From contig JAFTRN010000032.1 in NCBI GenBank assembly GCA_017462265.1, forward strand, positions 1 to 39,115: 39,115 nt of DNA, read 5' to 3'. Position 1 is the stretch's first letter. Every line of letters begins with the position of its first letter. Under the pieces are notes generated by a model. That model saw only the letters and a list, made by a program, of their open reading frames with translations, was not told where the DNA came from and made no database searches. The stretch comes from Coprobacter sp. (lineage in GTDB: Bacteria; Bacteroidota; Bacteroidia; Bacteroidales; UBA11471). The position numbers were made by a program, and so were the translations under genes. This document shows positions 26,942 to 36,298 of this stretch, in pieces.

Positions 26942-28249
26942 TTACTCCCACTCGATGGTGGCGTTGGGTTTCGGCGACATATCGTAGCATACGCGGTTTA
27001 CATTCTTCACCTCGCGCAATATGCGATCGGTAATCTTCATGAGTATGCTCCAATCGACCGGCTCGATAGTGGCGGTCATGGCATCGACCGTATTGACGGC
27101 ACGAATGATAACGGGCCACTCGAACGAACGAGCATTGTCGCGCACACCCACAGACTTGAAGTCGGGTACGACGGTGAAATATTGCCATACTTTCTTGTCG
27201 AGACCGGCGAGTTTGAACTCTTCGCGGAGTATGGCATCGGCCTCGCGCACGGCTTCGAGACGATCGCGAGTAATAGCGCCGAGGCAGCGTACACCGAGAC
27301 CGGGGCCGGGGAAGGGTTGGCGATATACCATATCGTAGGGCAGGCCGAGCTCTACACCACACGCACGCACTTCGTCTTTGAACAGCTGACGGAGGGGCTC
27401 AACGAGTTGAAACTGGAGATCGTCGGGCAGACCACCTACGTTGTGGTGCGATTTCACCATCTTGGCAGTCTTAGTACCGCTCTCCACGATGTCGGGATAG
27501 ATAGTACCCTGTCCGAGGAAATCGATACCATCGAGTTTGCGAGCCTCTTCCTCGAATACGCGGATAAACTCACCACCGATGATTTTACGTTTCTGCTCGG
27601 GATCGGCCACACCGGCCAGTTTGTCCAAGAAACGATCGGTAGCATCGACATATACGAGGTTGGCGCAAAGTTGGTTGCGGAACACCTCTACCACGTTTTC
27701 GGACTCGCCTTTGCGCATAAGTCCATGATTTACATGCACGCATACGAGGTTATCGCCGATGGCTTTGAGCAGAAGTGCAGCCACGACCGAGCTATCGACA
27801 CCACCGGAGAGAGCCAACAGCACTTTTTTATCGCCCACTTGACGACGCACGAGCTCGATTTGGTCGTTGACAAAGTTGGTCATATTCCAGTTGGCCTCAG
27901 CCTTGCAAGTGTCGAACACAAAAGATTTCACGGCGACTTTTATGGCCTCTACATCGTCGTTGAACTGCAGAAGTTTCACCTCGCAGAGCGCTTTGTCGTG
28001 ACCGGCAGCCATGACCGGAATACCGGCCTCGTATATGGCGGGCAACACATCGATGGCCACGCCGTCGATTACATTATTGGGACCACCATTGATAATTACA
28101 CCTTTGACATTGGGGAGAGCCTTCAACTCATCGACCGTAATGTCGTGGGGATAGATTTCGCTATACACGCCCAGCGCGCGAATGGCACGGGCCAGCACGG
28201 TATTCTCGTGACTACCCAAGTCGAGAATGACAATCATGTCTTGTTTCAT
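26942..28249 (-). CDS. guaA: GMP synthase with a short, cysteine-less glutaminase domain
   Basis: A 435-residue GMP synthase, which aminates XMP to GMP. The ATP-pyrophosphatase domain is intact (P-loop SGGVDSS at 148-154), as is the C-terminal dimerisation domain with RQPFPGPGLGVRC and the ending PNATIEWE. The N-terminal glutamine amidotransferase domain is short: about 115 residues against about 190 in usual GuaA. It starts normally (IVILDLGSH, GVIINGGPNNV), but the place of the catalytic Cys motif GxCYG reads PVMAAGHDKALC, and the region with the catalytic His-Glu is missing. The enzyme may use free ammonia or a separate glutaminase subunit. ATG at 28249 chosen; 42 upstream residues in frame are AT-rich and unlike the family. 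Confidence 0.9.
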   Translation of the reverse strand: MKQDMIVILDLGSHENTVLARAIRALGVYSEIYPHDITVDELKALPNVKGVIINGGPNNVIDGVAIDVLPAIYEAGIPVMAAGHDKALCEVKLLQFNDDVEAIKVAVKSFVFDTCKAEANWNMTNFVNDQIELVRRQVGDKKVLLALSGGVDSSVVAALLLKAIGDNLVCVHVNHGLMRKGESENVVEVFRNQLCANLVYVDATDRFLDKLAGVADPEQKRKIIGGEFIRVFEEEARKLDGIDFLGQGTIYPDIVESGTKTAKMVKSHHNVGGLPDDLQFQLVEPLRQLFKDEVRACGVELGLPYDMVYRQPFPGPGLGVRCLGAITRDRLEAVREADAILREEFKLAGLDKKVWQYFTVVPDFKSVGVRDNARSFEWPVIIRAVNTVDAMTATIEPVDWSILMKITDRILREVKNVNRVCYDMSPKPNATIEWE

Positions 28250-28515
28250 ACTATATTTGTTTTTATTATTGTTATTTAATACAAATATGGTGAATACAAA
28301 TATCGCCATATTTGAGGCCGTAATATAATTTCTAAGAAGATTCAAAAACAGCTTCTTAGATTCTGTTATAAACACAGTCTCAATGGCGGAGGTTTGGAAT
28401 ATATATCACAAACAATCCGTTTTGCGCCTTTGTGTTTACTATGAATAGAATGCTTTTCTCGCATACTAGTATTTATATCGGTCAATACATTTGACTATAT
28501 CAAAGGAATTTTCAA
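28250..28515. other. Intergenic region upstream of guaA
   Basis: No gene seen in these 266 bases. It holds near-matches to the -7 box on the reverse strand (CATATTTG and GATATTTG in 28282-28306) that may drive guaA, and a 9-bp inverted repeat (28331-28339 with 28352-28360) with a 12-nt loop that may end the prfC transcript. Confidence 0.4.
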
Positions 28516-30096
28516 TTAAAATTCCGATGTAAAATGGAACCGTATTTTCGGGAAATCGGTTTGCGCCATTTGCAACACATATCCCGAGTCGGCGAGAAAT
28601 ACATCTCTACCCTCCTTGTCCTTGGCCATAAATTGGTATTTACGCTTCTTGAAGTTTTCAAGCGCCTCGACATCGTCGCTTTCTATCCAACAGGCCTTGT
28701 AGAGGCTGATGGGCTCCCAGCGACATTGCGCGCCATACTCATGCAACAAGCGGTATTGTATCACCTCAAATTGCAGTTGGCCCACCGTACCGATGATTTT
28801 ACGGCCATTGAACTGGTTTACAAACACCTGAGCCACACCCTCGTCCATCAACTGGTCGATACCCTTGTTGAGCTGCTTGGTCTTCATGGGATCGGTGTTC
28901 TCGATATACTTGAACATTTCGGGCGAGAAACTGGGCAAACCCTTGTAGTGCAACTCCTCACCGGCAGTGAGGGTGTCGCCGATCTTGAAGTTTCCGGTAT
29001 CGGGCAATCCCACAATATCACCGGGGAAAGCCTCATCGACAGTAGATTTGCGTTGCGCCATAAAGGCCGTAGGACTGGAGAATCGCATCAATTTGCCCTG
29101 ACGTACATGCTTGTAGTTCTCGTTACGCACAAACTGCCCCGAACATACCTTTACAAAGGCTATACAGCTACGGTGATTGGGATCCATATTGGCATGAATC
29201 TTGAACACAAAACCCGAAAATTTTTCCTCCTCGGGGCGCACTACACGCTCGATGGCCTGCACAGGACGAGGCGACGGCGCTATTCTCACAAAACAATCGA
29301 GCAACTCACGTACACCGAAATTGTTCAAAGCCGACCCGAAGAATACCGGTGCCAAATCGCCGGCCAGATATTGCTCTACGTCGAAATCGGGATATACCCC
29401 CGCTATCAATTCCAAATCGGAACGAAGTTTCGTGGCATCGGCCTCGCCTACATGTTTTTCCAGCTCGGGGCTGTTCACATCTTTCAACTCTATGGCCTCG
29501 GTAACAGTCTGTTTACTGGGTGTATAGAGGTTCAGATTTTCTTCATAGATATTATATACCCCCTTGAAGCGTTGGCCTATATTAATGGGCCAACTGAGAG
29601 GCCGCACAGCAATTTTCAATTCCGCTTCTATCTCATCGAGCAGGTCGAAGGGGTCTTGACCTTCACGGTCGAGTTTATTGACAAAGACGATAACCGGAGT
29701 TTTGCGCATACGGCACACCTCCATCAACTTACGAGTTTGAGTTTCAACACCTTTAGCCACATCGACTACAATTATTACGCTATCTACGGCCGTCAATGTA
29801 CGGTAGGTATCTTCGGCAAAATCCTGGTGACCGGGCGTATCGAGAATATTGATTTTATAATCACCATAATTAAAGCCCATAACCGATGTCGCCACCGATA
29901 TACCACGTTGCTTCTCTATCTCCATCCAGTCGGAGGTAGCCGTTTTCTTTATTTTATTGGATTTTACCGCCCCTGCCACATGTATAGCACCACCAAAAAG
30001 GAGCAACTTCTCGGTAAGGGTGGTTTTTCCCGCGTCGGGGTGACTGATAATGGCGAAAGTGCGCCGTTTTTGAATCTCTTCGGTAAGAATACTCAC
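28516..30096 (-). CDS. prfC: Peptide chain release factor 3
   Basis: A 526-residue cytoplasmic GTPase that recycles release factors RF1 and RF2 from the ribosome after termination. The GTPase motifs are [13 protein letters not shown] (18-30), the effector and switch I region [23 protein letters not shown] and NKLDREG. The rest follows the RF3 layout, including [19 protein letters not shown], and the length is normal. It follows rfbD by 37 bases and is probably the last gene of a four-gene operon. Confidence 0.97.
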   Translation of the reverse strand: MSILTEEIQKRRTFAIISHPDAGKTTLTEKLLLFGGAIHVAGAVKSNKIKKTATSDWMEIEKQRGISVATSVMGFNYGDYKINILDTPGHQDFAEDTYRTLTAVDSVIIVVDVAKGVETQTRKLMEVCRMRKTPVIVFVNKLDREGQDPFDLLDEIEAELKIAVRPLSWPINIGQRFKGVYNIYEENLNLYTPSKQTVTEAIELKDVNSPELEKHVGEADATKLRSDLELIAGVYPDFDVEQYLAGDLAPVFFGSALNNFGVRELLDCFVRIAPSPRPVQAIERVVRPEEEKFSGFVFKIHANMDPNHRSCIAFVKVCSGQFVRNENYKHVRQGKLMRFSSPTAFMAQRKSTVDEAFPGDIVGLPDTGNFKIGDTLTAGEELHYKGLPSFSPEMFKYIENTDPMKTKQLNKGIDQLMDEGVAQVFVNQFNGRKIIGTVGQLQFEVIQYRLLHEYGAQCRWEPISLYKACWIESDDVEALENFKKRKYQFMAKDKEGRDVFLADSGYVLQMAQTDFPKIRFHFTSEF

Positions 30097-30133
30097 GTCT
30101 TTATCTTTTATTTCTTGAGGTTGTTTTTCTATT

Positions 30134-30994
30134 TTATTGGTTCAATAAGGCGATACAGCGTCGGAGGCTGTCCTCCCAATGAGGTATTTCGATATGATAT
30201 GTATCTTTTATTTTCTTCTTGTTCATCACGCTATAATGCGGACGTGTAGCAGGCGTAGGGTAGTCAATAGTCTCTATGGGGGCTATACGACAAGAGTCTA
30301 TACCGGCTATGCGATGGATAGTACGAGCGAAATCGTACCACGAACATACCCCTTCGTCGGAGAAATTGTAGATACCGGGAACGAATTGTTCGCCATTGAT
30401 AATGGCAACGATAGCCACAGCCAAATCGGCAGCATAAGTGGGTGTACCTATCTGGTCGAAAATCACCGTGAGAGATTGACGTTCATGCCCCAAACGTATC
30501 ATCGTCTTCACAAAATTGTTTCCGTATATCGAATAGAGCCACGAAGTGCGTAATATCACCGACTGCTGATTGGTGGCAAGGAGACGCTGCTCTCCCTCTA
30601 ATTTGGTCACGCCATATACCGACATGGGCGCTACGGGATCGGTTTCGACATAAGGTCTGTAATTTGTACCGCCATATACATAGTCGGTCGATATATGTAT
30701 CATCTTCGCACCGACCGAGGCTGATGCTTTCGCCAAATTCTCGACTGCGACAGCATTGATTTTACGACACAATTCTATATCGCTTTCGGCCTTATCTACA
30801 GCCGTATAGGCAGCACAATTCACAACAAAATCTATCGGGTTTGCAGAAACAAATTTACCGACTGCATCGTAATCGGTAATATCCAATTCCTGCACATCGG
30901 TAAAAATATATCGGTTAGCATTGTCGGCACAAGCCAAGTTGCGCATCTCATTGCCCAACTGTCCGTTTGCCCCTGTAACCAAAATTGTAGCCAT
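30134..30994 (-). CDS. rfbD: dTDP-4-dehydrorhamnose reductase
   Basis: A 286-residue cytoplasmic reductase that makes dTDP-L-rhamnose from dTDP-4-dehydro-rhamnose, the last step of the rhamnose donor pathway for surface polysaccharides. The NAD(P)-binding motif is GANGQLG (8-14), and the catalytic residues of the extended SDR family are Thr103 (ISTDYVYGG), Tyr127 and Lys131 (YGVTK). Length and ending are typical. It lies 12 bases after the DUF4924 gene. The other rml genes (A, B, C) are not in the window. Confidence 0.95.
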   Translation of the reverse strand: MATILVTGANGQLGNEMRNLACADNANRYIFTDVQELDITDYDAVGKFVSANPIDFVVNCAAYTAVDKAESDIELCRKINAVAVENLAKASASVGAKMIHISTDYVYGGTNYRPYVETDPVAPMSVYGVTKLEGEQRLLATNQQSVILRTSWLYSIYGNNFVKTMIRLGHERQSLTVIFDQIGTPTYAADLAVAIVAIINGEQFVPGIYNFSDEGVCSWYDFARTIHRIAGIDSCRIAPIETIDYPTPATRPHYSVMNKKKIKDTYHIEIPHWEDSLRRCIALLNQ

Positions 30995-31006
30995 ATTTTC
31001 TTTGTT

Positions 31007-31552
31007 TTATAATTCTAATTCACCGGCACGGTCTTGCTTATATTTTTCGGAGAGGATTGACAGGAAATGCGAAATTTGCTTCACAGCGGCCTGCGTCTCT
31101 TCCGATATTTCTTTTTTCTGTAATCGTAACATCAACACGCCATACAAGGCATTAAAGCAGGTTTCCAACTCTCCTACCGTCTCGGCTCCCGACTTGGTGC
31201 GCAACTCCACGATGTAGGGTAATGTCTTGAAAAACGCCGCGTTGTAAAAAGGCTCCCGCGTCGATTTCAACAACCGGGCATGCAAGTCCGAAAGGTCTAT
31301 GATTACATTTTTATTGATTTGCAAATGACCTTTTTCACTCACTCCCTCGGAGCGCATCATCTCGGCTAAGCTTTCATACCACTCTTTTACGGCTTTCAAC
31401 TCCTCGGGCGAGAGGTTGGTATATCCGGCAACGACCTGCTTTTCTATAACATCTATATCGCATCGACATGCCCGTATTATATCCTCTATCTGCCACATAT
31501 AGAGCAGATACTCAGCTATATTTTCTTTCTTTTTACGACTTGCGACAATCAT
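31007..31552 (-). CDS. DUF4924 protein
   Basis: A 181-residue, largely helical cytoplasmic protein that matches the Bacteroidales DUF4924 family (start MIVASRKKKENIAEYLLYMW, GLSPEEL-like YTNLSPEELKAVKEWYE, LHARLLKSTREPFYN). Function unknown. Its ATG overlaps the stop of the Mur-ligase relative by the 4-base ATGA, so translation is probably coupled. From memory, DUF4924 genes of other Bacteroidales also sit next to a Mur ligase family gene. Confidence 0.85.
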   Translation of the reverse strand: MIVASRKKKENIAEYLLYMWQIEDIIRACRCDIDVIEKQVVAGYTNLSPEELKAVKEWYESLAEMMRSEGVSEKGHLQINKNVIIDLSDLHARLLKSTREPFYNAAFFKTLPYIVELRTKSGAETVGELETCFNALYGVLMLRLQKKEISEETQAAVKQISHFLSILSEKYKQDRAGELEL

Positions 31553-32451
31553 AGTTGTGTAGCTAAAAAGTGGGCCGATACGACAGCTTCGTAAAATGCT
31601 TTATCGGTAATACCGAATTGCCGACACGCAAGGCGAGCCGCACTGATATCGCACAACAAGTTTTCATCACACGGGAATGGCAATTCTATCTCATTCTTAG
31701 CGTATTGCAGGAATACCCGCTCTCCGTCGCGACGATAGGGGTGCGCCTTGAAAGGTAATGCCGTAATATCCTCGCGCAAGGTCTCGGCCCATTCTTGAAA
31801 CACGGCGACGGTCTGGTTATAAATAAGTGTACCTTCGCGATCTATGGTAGAAATAAGCCTATGGCGTGCTTCGAGATAATCTTCGAACGTAGGGTACTCC
31901 TCACTCTCTTTCCAACGCAAGGAGGACAATATGAGTATATTTGACTTATGATTACGCTGCCCGATACGCAACAAAAGGTCGCCATCGAGCAGACAGATAC
32001 GAGTATTCTCGGAAAGGGCTACCGCACGTGAGAAAGGACCCACACAATCATCGACCACATAATCGGCCTTCTTGCTTTGCTTGTGCAGAGCATACAAGAT
32101 GAGCGATAATATACGTCCCGAATTTTGTGAATTACATTCTACGACCTTTGCTTTTTCATCTATTATGCTTGCCAACAAATCAAATACCGAAACAACAGGC
32201 AGATGCTCCATCTCGGCAAGTGCAAATTCTTCATTCTCCGAAACCGCATCGCCGGCAACCATATTGACTTTTTGCCCCTCGTCTATAAGTTGAGAAAGAG
32301 GCGCCAATAGTACACCGGCTCGCGATAAATCGCTCTCCATGTCGGCAATACAACCCGAGCAAGAAACCGTATGACCTTTTTCTTGCAAAGCCAATGCCAA
32401 TCGAGAGGGAAACGACTTACCCTGAGCAATAATATGTATATTTTCTGTCAT
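31549..32451 (-). CDS. Degenerate Mur ligase-like protein (Mpl/MurC relative)
   Basis: A 300-residue protein related to Mur ligases of the Mpl/MurC type. Residues 5-31 (IHIIAQGKSFPSRLALALQ) match the Mur N-terminal Rossmann domain, and 160-200 (NILILSSLRWKESEEYPTFEDY) match the central-domain segment where active enzymes have a similar tract with HINVFPTYENY. The ATP P-loop region, GSHGKTT in Mpl, reads NSQNSGR (107-113), and the downstream EGDEY is LDGDLLL. The C-terminal domain is mostly gone (300 against about 450 residues). It should therefore be inactive as a ligase, yet the frame is intact and coupled to DUF4924. ATG at 32451 is preferred over the in-frame ATG at 32469. First gene of the operon with rfbD and prfC. 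Confidence 0.7.
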   Translation of the reverse strand: MTENIHIIAQGKSFPSRLALALQEKGHTVSCSGCIADMESDLSRAGVLLAPLSQLIDEGQKVNMVAGDAVSENEEFALAEMEHLPVVSVFDLLASIIDEKAKVVECNSQNSGRILSLILYALHKQSKKADYVVDDCVGPFSRAVALSENTRICLLDGDLLLRIGQRNHKSNILILSSLRWKESEEYPTFEDYLEARHRLISTIDREGTLIYNQTVAVFQEWAETLREDITALPFKAHPYRRDGERVFLQYAKNEIELPFPCDENLLCDISAARLACRQFGITDKAFYEAVVSAHFLATQL

Positions 32452-32523
32452 ATAACAACAAAACTTCACCCGGCTACAAAACTCCTATTTTTCATATTTT
32501 TTCGAGCCGACTTGTTTAAGGTG

Positions 32524-32531
32524 CAAAAATA
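32524..32531 (-). promoter_or_regulatory. -7 box of the Mur-like - DUF4924 - rfbD - prfC operon
   Basis: Reads TATTTTTG on the reverse strand, 72 bases before the ATG at 32451. Confidence 0.45.
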
Positions 32532-32610
32532 CTACTTTCGCACGAATATTGAAAAGTGTTAGTACAAGTTTTTATCAACATTTTTCATCGATTTATGAAA
32601 CGATGAAAGA

Positions 32611-32642
32611 AAAAAGCGCGTAAGACCGATGCCCTACGCGCT
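32611..32642 (-). terminator. Terminator of the DUF5686 gene
   Basis: An 8-bp stem AGCGCGTA/TACGCGCT (32635-32642 with 32615-32622) and a run of T on the reverse strand, 22 bases after the stop codon. Confidence 0.8.
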
Positions 32643-32664
32643 ATAATTGTGCGACTTTGAGGTT

Positions 32665-35325
32665 TTAGAATGAGAAGTGCAACGATATGCGCACACCGCC
32701 ATTGGTAGCATTGGGGTGCTTGTGCGGTGTATCGAGGCGAACAGCATCGGTACCCTTACGATACGATACACGCCACACATATTCCACACGCAGTATCTTG
32801 AATATGTTGTCGAGACCGGCACTTACCTCCATATAAGGATATTTGGGATCCATGAGGTACACCACATTATCGCCGGGGAATTTCCATAAATCGGGATTGA
32901 GATAATGGCCGTTATCGTTGAGTGCCATCGGATTGTTCTTTTGCGAAAGATTACCAAAGAAACCCTTGAACGATACCACCTCACGCATACGCAACAGTTT
33001 CACATAGGGTATGCGATTTAACAATATGCCATTAGCAAAATAGGTAATATCCCACGAGGCATACGAGTCGAGCACAAACTCCATAGGATTCAACACGCTG
33101 TACGACCCGGGTTGAATGGTATATGACAGGTTGGCATTCGGCAAAATAAGCATAGTAAAGGGAACTTGATTCCACACGTGACTCAGACGGAACTCTGTCT
33201 CGAGGTGTCCGAATGCCGAGAACCAGAAGTCTTTGGCAAATGTGAAGTCGGTACGGTTGAGCATAAAGCGACTACCCAAGAAATTCTTCGGTGAGAAAGT
33301 ATGAGATAGTGTAAATATGGGCGCATCGCGGTTGATGGGATAACGTTGCCCCTTGGTCTGATAAAATTTCTCGTTGGGCGCATAACGCAGACGCACCTCG
33401 GCCTCACTCCAATTGTAATAACGGAACGACGTATTGTACTTATACGATTCGGCAGGTTTCCATTTCACATTCGGTTCGAAAGGCACCCACTGGGTAGCCT
33501 CTTCTCTCTTATAACGCAAGTTCACGCCATAGGACAAGCCATAATCATGTTCGCGCAGATACGACAACTCTGTATTTTGCAGATAGGTGGTCTTGGTGTC
33601 GCTCATACGTTTCAGTGCCAAGAACACATTATCTTTATTGGTGTATTCGTACTGCTGTCCCAACTGATTTATATCATACGTGTGCGTGAGAGCGATAGAG
33701 TGTATCTGATACTCGGCCGGAGAATAATTTTTCTCATTGAATGAGTATTCCAATCGCGAAGAGTATTTGAATCGGTGGTCGCGCGTACCAAAGGCCAAAT
33801 AACCCTTCCAGAACCAATGTTTATTAAGATTGGCCGTCGTGAAACCTCCGACACGTAAACGCACACCCTCGACCGTATTACCACTTATGGTCGTATTCAT
33901 AGGTCCTAAGTCGAATTTACTCAAATCCTTATTTACATTGGTCTCGATATATCCGGTAATGAGAATTTTTATAATTTTCTCACACCAATAGAATACGGGA
34001 TTATCGCGTAACTTTTCAAGAAGTTGAGCCACCATACCCTCTTTCTTTTTCAATTCCACCTGACGATGCTCCTCCCAATATGAGCGGGGCATCACCTCGG
34101 CAAGTTCATCGGTAACGGTGCGCTTCTCCTGCTCAAACAGAGCTTTTGCCTCTTTGGGTGGTTCATTGAAACTAAAATTCTGATACATAGCCAATCGTCG
34201 GGTGTAGAGACGCGGTGTGCCGGGTATAATCTGAAACTCTACCACCATATCGTCTTTGGTTTTCAGACGGGTTCCATCTTCGGCACGTTTAAATTCCTGA
34301 CTTATAATCAAGTCCTCCACATAGTTGAGGTTGATGTCTTTAGGCACGGCCATCGCTACCTTTTTGACAAAATAGGTAGAGTCGAGCGTCACATATAAAT
34401 CGCCCACAAAACCGGCCGATTCGGAATTAAATGGTACGAACGAAAGTTTCATACACTTTTCGCCACCAAGCATCACCGTATCGCCCAAATAATATTTATA
34501 AAACGTGGGGCCCAACGATGATATAGGGCTGACAAAACGTGTCAGCATGATGGGTATATTATTTTGATAAATATCAATCTCGGCAAAAATCTGCTGATAG
34601 AAAGTGGCAATACCCTCGCGACTGAACATCTTATCGACGCCCTCGCTGTACGATGCTTTTACATGCTGACGACGCGATTCGGGGCTTTTACGATAATAAG
34701 AACTGGAGAGTTTTTCTCGAATAGCTACCGTGAGAATAGGCTTACCTGTAATCTCAGAGGTATCGACGAAATCGAAAAGGAATTGGAAATTTTTATAGAT
34801 TTTTTTATCACGCTTTTCTTCGGAGAAGTCATTCAACGCCATGGTCATTTTATCGTACTGGTCATACGAATAATAGTCATGATTCTCGGGTGCGTTGTCG
34901 TCGCGTCGCGAAATAATCTCTTTTACAAAATCTACCGCCGGATTGTTTTTTCGGGAATATCGCTCTTTTTTAGGCTTCACCTCTATGTCCTTCAACACAT
35001 AATCAGATGGTCGCATCGGGATATTAACAACCCGTATTCCACCGGGTTTTACGGGAATACGTTTTTCCTTATATCCTACCGACGTAGCACCAATCTCGGT
35101 AAAATCGTTTTTTGACGTACGTATGGTGTAGCGACCATTTTCGTCGGTCATAACCCCCACGGTGCTACCGCCGAGAAAAACAGAAATAAATGCCAACGGC
35201 TCTTGAGTTATAGAGTCGGTCACCACACCGGTAATGGTAGTAGTGGTATGCGTCTGTGCAAACGATTGTGTCGCACCGCCCAAAACGAATATCAGGACAA
35301 AAAGACGTAATATATATTTGCTCAT
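32665..35325 (-). CDS. DUF5686 outer-membrane protein with carboxypeptidase-regulatory-like domain
   Basis: An 886-residue outer-membrane protein. After the signal peptide (about 1-23, QSFAQ) comes a CarboxypepD_reg-like beta-sandwich (about 28-110), with ITGVVTDSITQEPLAFISVF and the TDENGRYTI turn as in SusC/TonB receptors. Next is the DUF5686 region, with ERYSRKNNPAVDFVKEIISR and YYSYDQYDKM, and a C-terminal half of amphipathic strands with a final aromatic residue (HFSF), consistent with a 16-strand-type barrel of the BamA/Omp85-like or TonB-like class. It is not a TonB-dependent transporter by sequence: no plug or TonB box is seen. Function unknown; common in Bacteroidales. Monocistronic. 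Confidence 0.87.
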   Translation of the reverse strand: MSKYILRLFVLIFVLGGATQSFAQTHTTTTITGVVTDSITQEPLAFISVFLGGSTVGVMTDENGRYTIRTSKNDFTEIGATSVGYKEKRIPVKPGGIRVVNIPMRPSDYVLKDIEVKPKKERYSRKNNPAVDFVKEIISRRDDNAPENHDYYSYDQYDKMTMALNDFSEEKRDKKIYKNFQFLFDFVDTSEITGKPILTVAIREKLSSSYYRKSPESRRQHVKASYSEGVDKMFSREGIATFYQQIFAEIDIYQNNIPIMLTRFVSPISSLGPTFYKYYLGDTVMLGGEKCMKLSFVPFNSESAGFVGDLYVTLDSTYFVKKVAMAVPKDINLNYVEDLIISQEFKRAEDGTRLKTKDDMVVEFQIIPGTPRLYTRRLAMYQNFSFNEPPKEAKALFEQEKRTVTDELAEVMPRSYWEEHRQVELKKKEGMVAQLLEKLRDNPVFYWCEKIIKILITGYIETNVNKDLSKFDLGPMNTTISGNTVEGVRLRVGGFTTANLNKHWFWKGYLAFGTRDHRFKYSSRLEYSFNEKNYSPAEYQIHSIALTHTYDINQLGQQYEYTNKDNVFLALKRMSDTKTTYLQNTELSYLREHDYGLSYGVNLRYKREEATQWVPFEPNVKWKPAESYKYNTSFRYYNWSEAEVRLRYAPNEKFYQTKGQRYPINRDAPIFTLSHTFSPKNFLGSRFMLNRTDFTFAKDFWFSAFGHLETEFRLSHVWNQVPFTMLILPNANLSYTIQPGSYSVLNPMEFVLDSYASWDITYFANGILLNRIPYVKLLRMREVVSFKGFFGNLSQKNNPMALNDNGHYLNPDLWKFPGDNVVYLMDPKYPYMEVSAGLDNIFKILRVEYVWRVSYRKGTDAVRLDTPHKHPNATNGGVRISLHFSF

Positions 35326-35355
35326 CTATTGACGATATTTTCACATTTTCGGGTG

Positions 35356-35363
35356 CAAAGGTA
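35356..35363 (-). promoter_or_regulatory. -7 box of the DUF5686 gene
   Basis: TACCTTTG on the reverse strand, 30 bases before the ATG. A second candidate, TAGGTTTG, lies at 35386-35379. Confidence 0.55.
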
Positions 35364-35474
35364 AAAATTTTATTGGCGCAAACCTATACCTTTCGTAAGT
35401 AATCACATTCATTAACACCCTATTTATGGGATTTTACTTATCTTTACCGACAAAATGAACAGATAGCACAATAT

Positions 35475-35945
35475 ATGGGACAAGAAATAGAACGTAAATT
35501 CAAGGTAAAAAAACACGATTATAGAAAAGGTAACACGCCCACCATTTACAAACAGGGCTACCTATGCATCGATGCCGACCGTACCGTGAGAGTGCGCATT
35601 GCCGGAGAAAAGGGGTATATCACCATCAAGGGTAAAAGTTCGGGGTGCAGCCGGAGTGAATATGAATACCCCATTCCCCGAGAAGAGGCACTGGAATTGC
35701 TCGAAAACCTTTGTCACAAACCTCTTATCGAAAAGGTCCGCTATCGCTATACCGAGCAAGATGGTAAAACATGGGAAATCGATGAGTTTTCCGGTGATAA
35801 CGAGGGACTCATCGTGGCCGAGATAGAATTAAACGACGAAAACGAATCGTTCGTTCCCCCCGAATGGGTTGGCGAAGAGGTAACCGGCGACCTACGATAC
35901 TATAATTCCCGGCTCACATTACACCCCTATCGGGATTGGGAATAA
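35475..35945 (+). CDS. CYTH domain protein (class IV adenylate cyclase/triphosphatase family)
   Basis: A 156-residue cytoplasmic protein with the CYTH signature ExExK at the start (EIERKFKVKK), then alternating charged strands (RTVRVRIAGEKGYITIKGK, KVRYRYTEQDGKTWEIDEF, LIVAEIELNDENE) that line the triphosphate tunnel. Most bacterial members of this length are inorganic triphosphatases or have unknown nucleotide substrates. Monocistronic and divergent from the DUF5686 gene. A near -7 match TATCTTTA lies about 30 bases upstream. Confidence 0.92.
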   Translation: MGQEIERKFKVKKHDYRKGNTPTIYKQGYLCIDADRTVRVRIAGEKGYITIKGKSSGCSRSEYEYPIPREEALELLENLCHKPLIEKVRYRYTEQDGKTWEIDEFSGDNEGLIVAEIELNDENESFVPPEWVGEEVTGDLRYYNSRLTLHPYRDWE

Positions 35946-36032
35946 CTGCACATTGAGTATTTTCTGTTTCTAAAACGTATTATAAGGAGACAATCTCGAA
36001 AAAAAATCAATCAATCGTCAAATTATAATATA

Positions 36033-36155
36033 ATGAAACAGATACTACTATCACTCTTTGCGGCCGGACTGTCTGTCATAACTTAGAGCCAGAATATCGC
36101 CGATGCGGCGGTAATACACGACAAGTCTTGGTGCAACCCGATATATCGACCATAG
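36033..36155 (+). pseudogene. Remnant of a secreted-protein gene
   Basis: An ATG in AT-rich context opens a frame that reads MKQILLSLFAAGLSVIT, a normal signal peptide, then hits TAG, and continues SQNIADAAVIHDKSWCNPI before another TAG at 36153. If the first TAG were CAG the signal would end as in many Bacteroidetes exported enzymes. The following bases to 36298 hold no long frame. This looks like the 5' end of a decayed gene, possibly a glycan-active enzyme, just before the GH43 gene. The family cannot be named. Confidence 0.5.
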
Positions 36156-36298
36156 ACAATTCCGTGTTTATGCATCCTACACATATAAGAGTGCCGGTTG
36201 AAATTGGGCAAAAATCACATCGCCATAAGCCTACGCCCCATAAAAGACTGCCAGCCATAAACGAGACATCAATAATAAGTAAAAAATCGAATAATTAT

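Noticed and set aside
26912..28279. 455-codon forward frame opposite guaA
   Set aside because: guaA has clear family motifs across the full length; the opposite frame has none.
28250..28375. 42-residue N-terminal extension of GuaA
   Set aside because: AT-rich low-complexity sequence before the conserved GuaA start; better read as the promoter region.
28534..30249. 571-codon forward frame opposite prfC
   Set aside because: Antisense shadow; prfC is unmistakable, and the frame runs over the gene boundary into rfbD.
36128..36298. 57-residue N-terminal extension of the GH43 protein
   Set aside because: It has a TTG start, many His and Pro, and would bury the signal peptide.
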